This document shows, in pieces, positions 1 to 7,714 of a stretch of 20,025 bases of DNA; position 1 is the first letter of the stretch, and each line of letters begins with the position of its first letter. The stretch comes from Firmicutes bacterium UBA2116. GTDB taxonomy: Bacteria; Bacillota; Clostridia; Tissierellales; Sedimentibacteraceae. Position numbers and translations under genes: made by a program. The stretch covers positions 1-20,025 of the forward strand of contig DCYG01000035.1 in NCBI GenBank assembly GCA_002331025.1, in the 5' to 3' direction. The notes under the pieces are model-generated. The model saw nothing but the letters and a program-made list of their open reading frames with translations. It was not told the DNA's origin and searched no databases.

Positions 1-55
1 GTTAGTCAATTCTTTTTATGTTTCTTAATGTTGGTTCAAAATTTAATAAAATAAA

Positions 56-83
56 TTGTATTCTCATATTATTGTGGTATACT
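56..83 (+). promoter_or_regulatory. Candidate promoter for the aminotransferase gene
   Basis: TTGTAT at 56-61 and TATACT at 78-83 are separated by 16 bp, and the -10 is preceded by TGG, giving an extended -10 (TGnTATACT). A second TATAAT lies at 90-95 without a convincing -35. Transcription from here would carry the palindromic element at 99-163 in the 5' leader. The assignment rests on motif match only. Confidence 0.4.
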
Positions 84-98
84 GCATGATATAATACA

Positions 99-163
99 TA
101 TATCATACCATCGCCTCGGCAATGCAAGCGAGCTTGCGCTGCACTCGGCTCAGATATGATATA
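99..163 (+). repeat. Imperfect palindromic leader element
   Basis: TATATCATA (99-107) and TATGATATA (155-163) are perfect 9-bp inverted arms. Between them lies a GC-rich core containing the hairpin GCAAGC-GA-GCTTGC (124-137) and two direct copies of CTCGGC (115-120 and 144-149). The core is much more GC-rich than its surroundings, which suggests an inserted small palindromic repeat or a structured 5' UTR. It lies just upstream of the ribosome binding site of the aminotransferase gene. Confidence 0.55.
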
Positions 164-191
164 ATTAAAAAAAATTTATATGAGGTGCGCC

Positions 192-1382
192 ATGATAAGT
201 AAAAGAGTTCAAGAAATGGTACCATCAGTTACATTGTCTCAGTCTGAAAAAATAGCACAATTAAAAAAACAGGGAATAAATGTAATTGGATTTAATATAG
301 GAGAGCCGGATTTCAATACACCCGATAATATTATTAAAAAGGCGGAAGAAGCATATAGATTAGGGTATACAAAATATACTCCCGCATCGGGTTCGATTGA
401 GCTAAGGGAAGAAATATGCAGAAAATTTGAAGAAGATTATAATTTGGATTATACCATAAAGGACGTAATTGTTTCAGCAGGAGCAAAGCAATCTCTTATA
501 AATGCACTCATGGCAATAATCGATCCGGGAGATGAAGTGATAGTTCCGACCCCTTGCTGGATCAGCTACATAGAAATGATTAAGCTTACGGGCGGCATAC
601 CGGTATTGATTGAAATGGACGAAAATACGGGATATGATTTAGATGTTGATAAAATTAAAAATAAGATAACCAATAAAACAAAAGCAGTTTTGATAAACTC
701 TCCAAATAATCCCACAGGTGCGGTTTATAAAAGAGATAGATTGGAAAAAATAGGTAATATGGCAGTTGAAAATGACTTTTATATTATATCCGACGAAATA
801 TACGAGAAATTAGTATACGATGGAGAAGTAAACTGCTGTACAGCATCCATATCCCCTGAAATAAAGGAAAAAACAATTACCATTAACGGTGTGTCTAAAT
901 CCTATGCCATGACCGGATGGAGGATAGGTTACGCTGTGGGACCGACACGCGTTATCAAGGCTATGAGTGACTATCAGGGGCATACAACCACCAGTCCTAA
1001 TTCGCCTGCGCAATACGCTTCAATCGAAGCACTTTCAAATTCCGAAAAATTTGTTGAGGAAATGAGAAGAGAATTTGATAAAAGGAGAAAATTCATAGTA
1101 GAAAGATTAAATAGAATAGAGGGAATCAATTGTGTAATGCCAAAGGGTGCTTTTTATGTAATGATAAAGATAAATAAATTTTACGGAAAAAGCTATAATG
1201 GCTTTAGTATAAATAATCCGACGGATATGTGTGATTACCTGTTAAGTGAAAGCAAAATAGCCGTAGTAACGGGAGATGCATTTTTCGCTAAGGACAGTAT
1301 AAGAATTTCCTATTCCAACTCCATAGAAAACATAAAGGAAGGTATGGATAGAATGGAAGAGGGATTAAAAAAGTTAAAATAA
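192..1382 (+). CDS. Class I pyridoxal-phosphate aminotransferase (aspartate aminotransferase type)
   Basis: A cytosolic PLP enzyme of 396 aa that probably interconverts aspartate and oxaloacetate with glutamate/2-oxoglutarate, supplying aspartate to the pathway encoded downstream. The ATG at 192 is preferred over the ATG at 180 because GAGG (182-185) is correctly placed only for 192. Visible fold-type I motifs are the substrate-loop IGEPDF near residue 36, the SPNNPTG motif at 170-176 (cofactor-binding Asn), the DEIY motif at 201-204, the PLP lysine K236 in GVSKSYAMTGWRIGY, and a C-terminal RISYS arginine that would bind the substrate carboxylate. This pattern fits the subgroup I-gamma (1b) enzymes common in Bacillota. 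Substrate range within the family is broad (Asp, Ala, aromatic), so aspartate specificity is inferred from similarity and from its place beside asd and aspartokinase genes. Confidence 0.88.
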   Translation: MISKRVQEMVPSVTLSQSEKIAQLKKQGINVIGFNIGEPDFNTPDNIIKKAEEAYRLGYTKYTPASGSIELREEICRKFEEDYNLDYTIKDVIVSAGAKQSLINALMAIIDPGDEVIVPTPCWISYIEMIKLTGGIPVLIEMDENTGYDLDVDKIKNKITNKTKAVLINSPNNPTGAVYKRDRLEKIGNMAVENDFYIISDEIYEKLVYDGEVNCCTASISPEIKEKTITINGVSKSYAMTGWRIGYAVGPTRVIKAMSDYQGHTTTSPNSPAQYASIEALSNSEKFVEEMRREFDKRRKFIVERLNRIEGINCVMPKGAFYVMIKINKFYGKSYNGFSINNPTDMCDYLLSESKIAVVTGDAFFAKDSIRISYSNSIENIKEGMDRMEEGLKKLK

Positions 1383-1398
1383 GAAAAAACTACATTTG

Positions 1399-1533
1399 CG
1401 TCATCCTGAGAGGTAGGTCATTCGCAACGAATTCCCAATGTATACGACCAAAGGGAGTAAATACATTGGTGAATGAGACTGGGGATCTCAGAACTTCAAA
1501 ACCTGAGATTCCTCACTAACGTTCGGAATGACA
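1399..1533. repeat. Branched inverted-repeat element (GTCATYCTGAG family), copy 1
   Basis: The outer ends read GTCATCCTGAG (1400-1410) and GGAATGAC (1525-1532), which can pair. Nested inside are CCAATGTAT/ATACATTGG (1435-1443 with 1461-1469) and GGGATCTCAG/CTGAGATTCC near 1482-1512. The same terminal motif recurs at 13204-13279 and 18175-18194. No ORF is present. It looks like a small non-coding intergenic palindromic repeat. Confidence 0.65.
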
Positions 1534-1599
1534 CAAGCATACGATATACGCTTATTCATAGCAATGGCAACGTCTGAAATATACTTTATCATCAATCTG

Positions 1600-1624
1600 A
1601 GGTGTTGAATAAACACCTTTTTTT
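1600..1624 (+). terminator. Rho-independent terminator
   Basis: AGGTGTT (1600-1606) pairs with AACACCT (1612-1618) around a 5-nt loop, followed by a run of seven T (1618-1624). It would end transcription from the aminotransferase gene and insulate the asd promoter. Confidence 0.8.
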
Positions 1625-1708
1625 GTTAGGAGAACCAGCTGCCGCTTAGATGATTAAGTTCTTTTTCATCCTTATAAAGCATAACATTAGTATTATGTAG
1701 AAAATTAA

Positions 1709-1727
1709 CTAATCATGTCATGATTAG
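1709..1727. promoter_or_regulatory. Perfect 19-bp dyad upstream of asd promoter
   Basis: CTAATCATG and CATGATTAG are perfect 9-bp arms around a single central base. The dyad sits 44 bp upstream of the asd -35 box. A related half-site pair occurs downstream of the promoter at 1810-1825, so it is a candidate binding site for a dimeric regulator. No T-run follows, so a terminator is unlikely. The stretch 1625-1770 otherwise shows nothing recognisable. Confidence 0.45.
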
Positions 1728-1770
1728 CAACAACAAAAATATAATATATAAAAGAAAACGATATTTTAGC

Positions 1771-1799
1771 TTGACATATCGAATACCTCATTATATAAT
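1771..1799 (+). promoter_or_regulatory. SigA-type promoter of the asd operon
   Basis: TTGACA (1771-1776) and TATAAT (1794-1799) are both perfect consensus hexamers with the ideal 17-bp spacer. Transcription should begin near 1806, giving a short leader of about 35 nt before the asd start. No riboswitch or T-box is visible in that leader. Confidence 0.88.
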
Positions 1800-1809
1800 T
1801 TACATATAA

Positions 1810-1825
1810 CTAATCAATTGATGAG
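1810..1825. promoter_or_regulatory. Second dyad at the asd transcription start
   Basis: CTAATCAATTGATGAG has a perfect ATCAATTGAT core (1813-1822) and shares the CTAATCA half-site with the 1709-1727 dyad. It overlaps the predicted start of transcription and abuts the AGGAGGG ribosome binding site, a position expected for a repressor site. Confidence 0.35.
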
Positions 1826-1839
1826 TAGGAGGGTTCGTC

Positions 1840-2853
1840 TTGGAAATTAAAAAACCGGTAATAGCAATTCTTGGTGCCACGGGTGCCGTAGGAATACAAA
1901 TGCTTGAAGTAATGGAAGAAAGAAACTTTGAGATAGAAGATTTAAAATTGTTGGCTCATATCAGTGATGCAGGAAAGGAATACGTTTTTAAAGGAAAAAA
2001 ATATATAGTTGAAGAAGCCGTTGAAAGTTCATTTGAAAATGTGGATATTACGATGGTTGCTGTTGAAGGTGATATAAGTAAAAAATTTATGCCGCATATT
2101 ACAGCAAGCGGTTCTGTTGCAATAGATAACAGCAGCGCTTTCAGATTAAATGATGATGTACCCTTAGTAATACCTGAGATTAACCCGGATGATATCAAAT
2201 TGCATAAAGGGATAATAGCTAATCCAAACTGTTCTACAATAATCGGGTTAGTGGCAGTAAACGAAATTTACAAGCATGCAGGTATAAAGAGGATGGTTGT
2301 TTCTACTTATCAGGCAGTATCCGGTGCAGGAGTACTCGGTATAAATGAGTTAAAAAGGCAGACGGAGGATGTCTTGGGCGACAGAGATACAACAAGCAAG
2401 GTATTTCAACATGAAATAGCATTTAATATAATACCTCATATAGACAGTTTTGAAGAAAACGGTTATACAAAAGAAGAAATGAAAATGTACAATGAGGGCA
2501 GGAAAATACTTCATGATAACAACATCGGAATTTCATGCACCTGTGCAAGAGTTCCTGTATTCAGAAGCCACTCTGAGTCCATAACATTAGAGACAGAAAA
2601 ACCCATAAGTGTTGAAGAAGTGAAAGAGCTTCTTTCTAAAGCACAAGGTGTTAAGTTAGTGGATGATCCTAAAAATAATTTATACCCGATGCCGATAGAT
2701 ACAGCCGGGCAGGATTTAATATATGTGGGCAGAATACGAAAGGATTTCAGTAAAAACAATTCAATAAACCTATGGTGCTGTGGAGACCAGATAAGAAAAG
2801 GTGCGGCAACAAATGCTGTTCAAATAGCTGAATTATTGGTTAAAACCTTGTAA
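1840..2853 (+). CDS. asd: Aspartate-semialdehyde dehydrogenase
   Basis: Cytosolic enzyme (337 aa) that reduces 4-phospho-aspartate to aspartate 4-semialdehyde with NADPH, the second step of the aspartate family pathway. The start is a TTG placed 6 nt after a strong AGGAGGG (1827-1833). The N-terminal nucleotide-binding loop LGATGAVG is at residues 11-18. The catalytic cysteine is C131 in NPNCSTI, and the acid/base histidine is H244 in RVPVFRSHSES, with R237 as the likely substrate-binding arginine. Length matches the usual 330-350 aa. It is the first gene after a perfect SigA promoter and lies 21 nt before an aspartokinase gene. The asd-dapG order matches the dpaA-dpaB-asd-dapG-dapA operon of Bacillus subtilis. 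Confidence 0.96.
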   Translation: MEIKKPVIAILGATGAVGIQMLEVMEERNFEIEDLKLLAHISDAGKEYVFKGKKYIVEEAVESSFENVDITMVAVEGDISKKFMPHITASGSVAIDNSSAFRLNDDVPLVIPEINPDDIKLHKGIIANPNCSTIIGLVAVNEIYKHAGIKRMVVSTYQAVSGAGVLGINELKRQTEDVLGDRDTTSKVFQHEIAFNIIPHIDSFEENGYTKEEMKMYNEGRKILHDNNIGISCTCARVPVFRSHSESITLETEKPISVEEVKELLSKAQGVKLVDDPKNNLYPMPIDTAGQDLIYVGRIRKDFSKNNSINLWCCGDQIRKGAATNAVQIAELLVKTL

Positions 2854-2874
2854 TAAGGACCGTTGGAGGTATCT

Positions 2875-3933
2875 ATGCGCATATTGGTGCAAAAATTCGG
2901 AGGTACATCTGTAGCTACTAAAGATTCAAGAAATTATGTTTATAAAAAAATTGAGGATGCCATTAATAATGATTATTCACTAATCGTTGTTGTATCGGCA
3001 ATGGGGAGAAACGGTGACCCCTATGCTACTGACACACTTTTAAACCTCTTAAAAAATGAATATCCTTCAGTAAATAAAAGGGAATTAGATGTTATTTTCA
3101 GCTGCGGAGAAAATATATCAGGTACTGTTATTACTTCCAATCTACAAAAGAGAGGATATAAATCGGTTTATTTAACAGGAGCTCAGGCAGGCATAATAAC
3201 AGATGATAATTATACGGATGCAAAAATAATAAGAATTGAAAATGAAAATATAATTTCATTATTAAGAGACGGATATACAGTAGTTGTAGGCGGAGGTCAA
3301 GGTATATCGGAAAGAGGAGATACGACAAGCTTGGGAAGAGGGGGCAGTGACACGACTGCTTGTGCTCTAGGAGTTTCTGTGGAAGCGGAGGAAATTGATA
3401 TTTTTACGGATGTGGAAGGTATTATGACAGCAGATCCAAGGATAGTTGAGGATGCGATTTTATTAGATGAAATAAGTTATGAGGACTGTTGTAATTTAGC
3501 TAATATGGGAGCTAAGGTAATACATCCGAGAGCAGTTGAGGTGACAATGACTGACCCTGAAATTAAATTATACGTCAAATCTACATTCAGCGACCATCCC
3601 GGCACTTTGATAGGTGCAGATAAAGAGGAGTTCAAGGATATTTTGAACTTAACCGGCATTGCAGGTACAGGAAGTATAAATTATAGTAACGGAACTGAAA
3701 GTATTGAAGCTTGTGAAATCAGCTTAGTAGGAAATAATTTCTTGAATTATCCTGAATTCGAAGAAGAACTGAGAAATAAATTAACTTCGGAAAAAATTGA
3801 TATATACAAAATATCCGCAAATGACAGATATATCTCTTTTGTAATTGATAATAGGCATTACACAAAGGCAATAAAATTGATGCATTGCTATGTAGTGAAG
3901 CAGCTTAATCAACTGTTAGATTATAGTATTTAA
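2875..3933 (+). CDS. Aspartokinase, DapG-like, with shortened regulatory domain
   Basis: Phosphorylates aspartate, the entry step of lysine/threonine/methionine/DAP synthesis. ATG at 2875 follows GGAGG (2865-2869), so an upstream in-frame TTG at 2863 is not used. The 352-aa protein has a complete kinase domain: KFGGTS at 7-12, SCGEN at 76-80, TGAQAG at 101-106, GRGGSDT at 154-160, FTDVEGIMTADPR at 177-189. The kinase part closely resembles B. subtilis DapG. DapG and LysC are about 400 aa and carry two ACT domains. Here the region after residue 260 is too short: one ACT-like unit (about 281-345) is recognisable and the first appears missing. Loss of that unit should change or remove allosteric inhibition, though this is inference. 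It sits between asd and a flavoprotein gene, 13 nt apart. Confidence 0.9.
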   Translation: MRILVQKFGGTSVATKDSRNYVYKKIEDAINNDYSLIVVVSAMGRNGDPYATDTLLNLLKNEYPSVNKRELDVIFSCGENISGTVITSNLQKRGYKSVYLTGAQAGIITDDNYTDAKIIRIENENIISLLRDGYTVVVGGGQGISERGDTTSLGRGGSDTTACALGVSVEAEEIDIFTDVEGIMTADPRIVEDAILLDEISYEDCCNLANMGAKVIHPRAVEVTMTDPEIKLYVKSTFSDHPGTLIGADKEEFKDILNLTGIAGTGSINYSNGTESIEACEISLVGNNFLNYPEFEEELRNKLTSEKIDIYKISANDRYISFVIDNRHYTKAIKLMHCYVVKQLNQLLDYSI

Positions 3934-3946
3934 GTGGAGGACCGGC

Positions 3947-5107
3947 ATGAAGACGTATGACGTAGTTATATTAGGCGGTGGAATAATAGGTTTATCATGT
4001 GCTTATTATTTATCGCTTAAAAATAAAAAAGTCGCTTTAGTAGAAAAGAATCAAATAGGAGACGGTTCATCCGGTGCTTGCGATGACATGATATTATTGC
4101 AGTCAAAGAAACCGGGCAAGAACTTAGAGCTTGCTATAGAAAGCTTAAATCTATACAAGGGATTATCAAAGGATTTGGATTATGATATAGGATTTCACAG
4201 CAGAGGCGGAATGATTCTTATTGACAACGAAGATCATATGTCATTTATGGAGAACTATGTAAGGCAGCAAAAGAATTACGGCCTTAATATTGAACTGCTT
4301 GATAAGAAAGATGTTAAGAAACATCATCCGCATGTTAAGGATGGCATTATTGCTTCCACACACGGCACGGAGGATTCACAGGTATATCCTCTGTATGTAA
4401 TGAGGGCGTTTTTATCTAAAGCATTAAAAGCCGGAATGGACATTTATAAAAAAACTTATCCAACAGAGCTGAAAAAGAAATCAGACTATTGGGTTGTAAA
4501 ACTGGAAAACGATTTAGAACTTGAAACCGAAAATATTATCAATGCAGCAGGTGCATGGTGTTCAGAGATTGGAAAATTAATAGGAATAGATATCCCCATA
4601 ACATCAAAAAAAGGTCAGATTATTATTACGGAAAGTATTCCTCAGCTTGGAAAAGAAAATATATGGAGTGCTGATTATATAATTTCAAAATTAAATCCGG
4701 AGCTTGTCAACTACAATGAAAGATATAAAGAGCTTGGTATCGGACTTTCGTGTTCGCAGGCAAGCAGCGGAAATTATTTGATCGGAAGCACAAGGGAAAA
4801 GGGTAATTATAACAAAGGTACCGATACGGAAGTAATTGAAATTTTAGTAAATCAGGCAGTCGATTTTTTCCCAATATTTAAAAATGTACATATTATAAGA
4901 ACTTTTGCCGGCTTCAGACCGGCATGTGAAGATGGTAAACCGATTATATCTGAAGTGAAAGGACATGAAGGCTATTATATTGCCTCAGGGCATGAAGGCG
5001 ATGGTATAGCAATGGCACCTATAACCGGCAAACTTATTTCCCAAATGATTTGCAGAGAAAAAACTGCAATTGATGTAGATGAACTTAATTTTGAAAGATT
5101 TATTTAA
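3947..5107 (+). CDS. DAO-family FAD-dependent oxidoreductase, dehydrogenase beta-subunit-like
   Basis: A 386-aa flavoprotein of the D-amino-acid oxidase/glycine oxidase superfamily, resembling HcnC, OoxB and the beta subunit of LhpBEF-type D-hydroxyproline dehydrogenase. These act on the C-N bond of an amino acid and pass electrons to partner subunits. The Rossmann dinucleotide motif G10-x-G12-x-x-G15 is at the N terminus, and a conserved SSGACDD...QSKKPGK segment follows near residues 41-58. Typical C-terminal features are FAGFRPACEDGKP and SGHEGDGI, which close over FAD. GGAGG (3936-3940) sets the start. No signal peptide is visible. Partner-like subunits (Fer2, BFD, HcnB/OoxA-like) are encoded 3-6 kb downstream in the same direction rather than adjacent. 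The substrate is not determinable from sequence; proline-like or other secondary amino acids are plausible. Confidence 0.82.
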   Translation: MKTYDVVILGGGIIGLSCAYYLSLKNKKVALVEKNQIGDGSSGACDDMILLQSKKPGKNLELAIESLNLYKGLSKDLDYDIGFHSRGGMILIDNEDHMSFMENYVRQQKNYGLNIELLDKKDVKKHHPHVKDGIIASTHGTEDSQVYPLYVMRAFLSKALKAGMDIYKKTYPTELKKKSDYWVVKLENDLELETENIINAAGAWCSEIGKLIGIDIPITSKKGQIIITESIPQLGKENIWSADYIISKLNPELVNYNERYKELGIGLSCSQASSGNYLIGSTREKGNYNKGTDTEVIEILVNQAVDFFPIFKNVHIIRTFAGFRPACEDGKPIISEVKGHEGYYIASGHEGDGIAMAPITGKLISQMICREKTAIDVDELNFERFI

Positions 5108-5111
5108 ATCT

Positions 5112-5145
5112 CAGGTCGCTGAAAAAGAACATTTTCAACAGCCTG
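5112..5145 (+). repeat. Intergenic hairpin between oxidoreductase and symporter genes
   Basis: CAGGTCGCTGAAAA (5112-5125) can pair, with a wobble and two mismatches, with TTTTCAACAGCCTG (5132-5145). The following sequence is A-rich rather than T-rich, so it is not a classical terminator. It may stabilise the upstream mRNA or lower readthrough into the symporter gene. The string AGGYCGCTGAAAAAG is shared with the element at the right end of the window (from 19948). Confidence 0.45.
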
Positions 5146-5168
5146 TCAAATAAAAAAAGGAGGATATT

Positions 5169-6599
5169 ATGAGTTTAGGAGTTGCTATTTGGATTATTAC
5201 TTTTGTAATGTGCGGTGCATTCATGTGGATATCTCTAAAATTTAAAGGTCAGGCAGAACTTAGCTTTTCAAACTATGCTATCGGCGGAAAATCCTTTCCG
5301 ATGTACCTTATTTTCTTCACACAGTTTGCAACAATAATGGGTGTAGGTAATTTTGTAGGTCACGCAGGCAACGGATATAGTGTTGGCTTATCATGGATGG
5401 CATTTATTCTTGGTGAACAGGGATCGAAAATTATATTTGCTTTATTCATAGCGGGCTTTGCAGGTAAATTTACTTACAACACGTTCCCCGAATTGCTGGA
5501 CGACTTAATCACCAAGGATAAGACTACAAGAGCATTGGCAGGTGTATTGGCATCATCAATTATGATTGCTTGGGTTGGCGGACAGGGTAAAGCATTGGGA
5601 AGTATATTCAGTGTTGTTACCGGAGTTGATTCGCTACCGATTATACTTTTTTTCTCGACGGTGTTTATTATTTATACTACGCTGGGCGGTATATACTCTG
5701 TTGTATGGACTGACTTATTACAAGGTGTACTCGTATTGATATTCGGTACCATATTTTACATTTATGCATTTAAAGAAGTTAACTTTTCAGTCGGAGAAAT
5801 AGGCATCAGATTAGAAGCATTGGGCAAAGCTGAAATGTGGGAATTCGGTATTTCTGATCCTATGAGGATAATTAACATGATAGTAACAGGCACAATAGGT
5901 ATATTGGTTGCTCAGATTTACTGGCAGAGGTGTTTTTCTGCAAATAATCCTAAGACAGCAAAAAACGGATTGCTTTACAGCGGTATTATTGCAATATTAG
6001 CTGTTATGCTGACAGCATTTGTCGGTATGATTATTTACACTATTAATCAGGATCTGGCACCCGGGGATGCAATGGCGTGGTTTATGATGAACAGAATACC
6101 TGTGGTAATTGCAGGTATGATATTTGCTCTTGTTTTAGCAGCAGGTATGTCATCCGCAGATTCAAACTTAAACTCTGCCTCCATATTAATTACGAATGAC
6201 TTAATTAAACCTTTCAAACCGGATGCAACAGATGCTCAATTGGTTAAGTACGCTAAATGGCTTACTGTAGTTATAGGAGTATTTGCGGCATTAGGTGCAA
6301 TTTATGCAAGCTCAATTTTAGATTTGTTCTCAAAAGCTTACTCAATGGCAGGTGCCGGACTGGTACCTTTGCTTGTAATAGGTTTGTTGTGGAAGGAAAG
6401 CCCAGAAGCACATGAAGCAGGCAAGAAAAACAGCAAGGTTACTCCTTGGGGTGCAAGAGTCAGTATAGTTGCAGGTGCCGTATTAAGTCAAATAAATGCA
6501 CTTGGGGCAAACAAGGTTCTGATAGCCCTTGCTGTGGCATCCATATTGCTTGTGGTAGTTTCATTGGCAACTAAGAAGAAAAGTGAAGAAGCTGTATAA
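5169..6599 (+). CDS. Sodium:solute symporter (SSS family)
   Basis: A 476-aa integral membrane protein with about 12-13 hydrophobic segments, of the SSS family (PF00474) that includes PutP, PanF and SglT. It imports a solute with Na+. Family marks include ASSIMIAWVGGQGKALG in the early helices, the loop TTLGGIYSVVWTDLLQG, and the signature GMSSADSNLNSASILITNDL late in the protein, which contributes to the Na+ site. AGGAGG (5158-5163) sets the start. Since it follows the amino-acid-oxidising flavoprotein and precedes the redox-subunit genes, its substrate is probably the amino acid that complex oxidises. SSS substrate specificity cannot be read from these motifs. A protein of this kind argues that the cluster handles an imported compound rather than serving only biosynthesis. 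Confidence 0.9.
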   Translation: MSLGVAIWIITFVMCGAFMWISLKFKGQAELSFSNYAIGGKSFPMYLIFFTQFATIMGVGNFVGHAGNGYSVGLSWMAFILGEQGSKIIFALFIAGFAGKFTYNTFPELLDDLITKDKTTRALAGVLASSIMIAWVGGQGKALGSIFSVVTGVDSLPIILFFSTVFIIYTTLGGIYSVVWTDLLQGVLVLIFGTIFYIYAFKEVNFSVGEIGIRLEALGKAEMWEFGISDPMRIINMIVTGTIGILVAQIYWQRCFSANNPKTAKNGLLYSGIIAILAVMLTAFVGMIIYTINQDLAPGDAMAWFMMNRIPVVIAGMIFALVLAAGMSSADSNLNSASILITNDLIKPFKPDATDAQLVKYAKWLTVVIGVFAALGAIYASSILDLFSKAYSMAGAGLVPLLVIGLLWKESPEAHEAGKKNSKVTPWGARVSIVAGAVLSQINALGANKVLIALAVASILLVVVSLATKKKSEEAV

Positions 6600-6634
6600 A
6601 TTGTAAAAAATATGAAATGTTTAGGGGTTTGCTG

Positions 6635-6663
6635 TTGTAATAACACGTTCCTTATGAGATAAT
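6635..6663 (+). promoter_or_regulatory. Candidate promoter of the regulator/redox operon
   Basis: TTGTAA (6635-6640) and GATAAT (6658-6663) are separated by 17 bp. They lie 35 bp before the regulator start in the 98-bp gap after the symporter gene, with no terminator visible in that gap. The regulator could therefore be made from this promoter as well as by readthrough from asd. Confidence 0.45.
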
Positions 6664-6697
6664 AGAGCATATTATTAATCACTAAAGAGGTGTAATT

Positions 6698-7432
6698 ATG
6701 AGGCAAATCCTTGACTTGATAGAAATTGAAGTATTGAAAATTATAGAAGAAGAAAACAAACCTATCGGTACCTGGGCTATTGAAAATATATTAAGAGAAA
6801 GAAATATTGAGGTCAGCACTGCAACTGTCGGCAGGATTTTATCTAAATTAGAAAGCAGCGACTTTTTGGAAAAGTATAAGAACGAAGGAAGAATAATTAC
6901 GACAGAAGGTCAGCTGGCATTAAAGAAAGCCGAAACAATCAATATTATTAATTATCATCAGGAAAAATTAGATAAGATAATATCTACAGAGGTCCTAGAG
7001 AACTTTATTATGGTTATTCAGGCGAGAAAAGCCATTGAAAGGGAAACTACGAGGCTTGCAACCAGATATATATCTAAGGAGGATTTAAATAAATTAAAAA
7101 AAATTGTAGAGAGGCAAAATGAAAGAGCAAAAAGTGGTGACAGTATAGCAGACGAGGACCTTGAATTTCACAGAACAATAGCAAAAGCATCGGGAAATTC
7201 AATCTTAGAAGCAATGTACAATATAATTGCCACGTTTAAACAGCAATCAAAGCTTTTCGAAAATTTAAGAAGACAGATTAATTCTCCTTACACTTCCTCC
7301 CACGAGAAAATTTACAACGCTATAAAAAACAATGATGAGAATGAAGCGGAGAGATTAATGGCGGAGCATATGGATAATCTTATGGAGGATGTATTGACAT
7401 ATTGGCACAAGTATAGCAGCAGAGATAAATAA
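6698..7432 (+). CDS. Transcriptional regulator with winged helix and FCD effector domain
   Basis: A 244-aa DNA-binding regulator. Residues 1-75 form a winged helix (helix-turn-helix near 24-52, wing near 60-70) that resembles the RNase R/NrpR-type HTH_12 winged helix more than the usual GntR N-terminus, where a PxxxLAxxLGVSRxPVREAL pattern would be expected. Residues 105-235 are a typical FCD helical domain: D154-x3-H158, H202 and H224 occupy the positions of the metal ligands that position carboxylate effectors in FadR-subfamily regulators. It probably senses an organic acid or amino acid and controls the surrounding transport and oxidation genes. It lies upstream of the BFD gene by 22 nt and likely heads that operon. 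The pairing of this winged helix with FCD is unusual, and the domain call for the N-terminus is from visual pattern only. Confidence 0.8.
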   Translation: MRQILDLIEIEVLKIIEEENKPIGTWAIENILRERNIEVSTATVGRILSKLESSDFLEKYKNEGRIITTEGQLALKKAETINIINYHQEKLDKIISTEVLENFIMVIQARKAIERETTRLATRYISKEDLNKLKKIVERQNERAKSGDSIADEDLEFHRTIAKASGNSILEAMYNIIATFKQQSKLFENLRRQINSPYTSSHEKIYNAIKNNDENEAERLMAEHMDNLMEDVLTYWHKYSSRDK

Positions 7433-7454
7433 TTATCAATAAGGAAGTGGCTCA

Positions 7455-7712
7455 ATGAGTAAAATAATTTGCAGATGCGAGGAAATAACAGAAGAAGAAA
7501 TTTTAAAAGCCATAGAAGATGGCGCAACTACTGTTGACGAGGTGAAAAAATTTACTCGTGCAGGAATGGGTTTATGTCAGGGGCGCACATGCAGAAAAAC
7601 TGTAGAAAAGATTCTTGCAAAGGAATTAAACATTAAGATAGAAGATGTGAAAACTTCAAGCTTCAGGGCTCCGGTAAGACCGGTAAAAATGAAAGTTTTA
7701 AAGGAGGGCTAA
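7455..7712 (+). CDS. BFD-like [2Fe-2S]-binding protein
   Basis: An 85-aa protein of the bacterioferritin-associated ferredoxin fold (Fer2_BFD). The cluster ligands are C6-R-C8 and C41-x4-C46 in GLCQGRTC. In HcnB, OoxA and many D-hydroxyproline dehydrogenase alpha subunits this domain is the C-terminal part of the FAD protein. Here it is a free gene, and the HcnB-like protein at 8900-10009 lacks it. The tail after residue 65 (basic, proline-containing) resembles the linker beyond the BFD domain in those subunits. It ends 2 nt before the DapA start, with the DapA ribosome binding site (AAGGAGG) inside this gene. Its likely role is electron transfer within a flavin/Fe-S amino-acid dehydrogenase complex. 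Confidence 0.85.
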   Translation: MSKIICRCEEITEEEILKAIEDGATTVDEVKKFTRAGMGLCQGRTCRKTVEKILAKELNIKIEDVKTSSFRAPVRPVKMKVLKEG

Positions 7713-7714
7713 AT

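Noticed and set aside
180..191. ATG at 180 as the aminotransferase start
   Set aside because: No ribosome binding site lies upstream of it, whereas GAGG at 182-185 is well spaced for the ATG at 192, and homologues begin near that residue.
1399..1533. CRISPR or structured RNA gene
   Set aside because: There are no regularly spaced direct repeats, and its ends match the palindromic elements elsewhere in the window.
1806..1839. Riboswitch or T-box in the asd leader
   Set aside because: Only about 35 nt separate the predicted transcription start from the start codon, too short for either.
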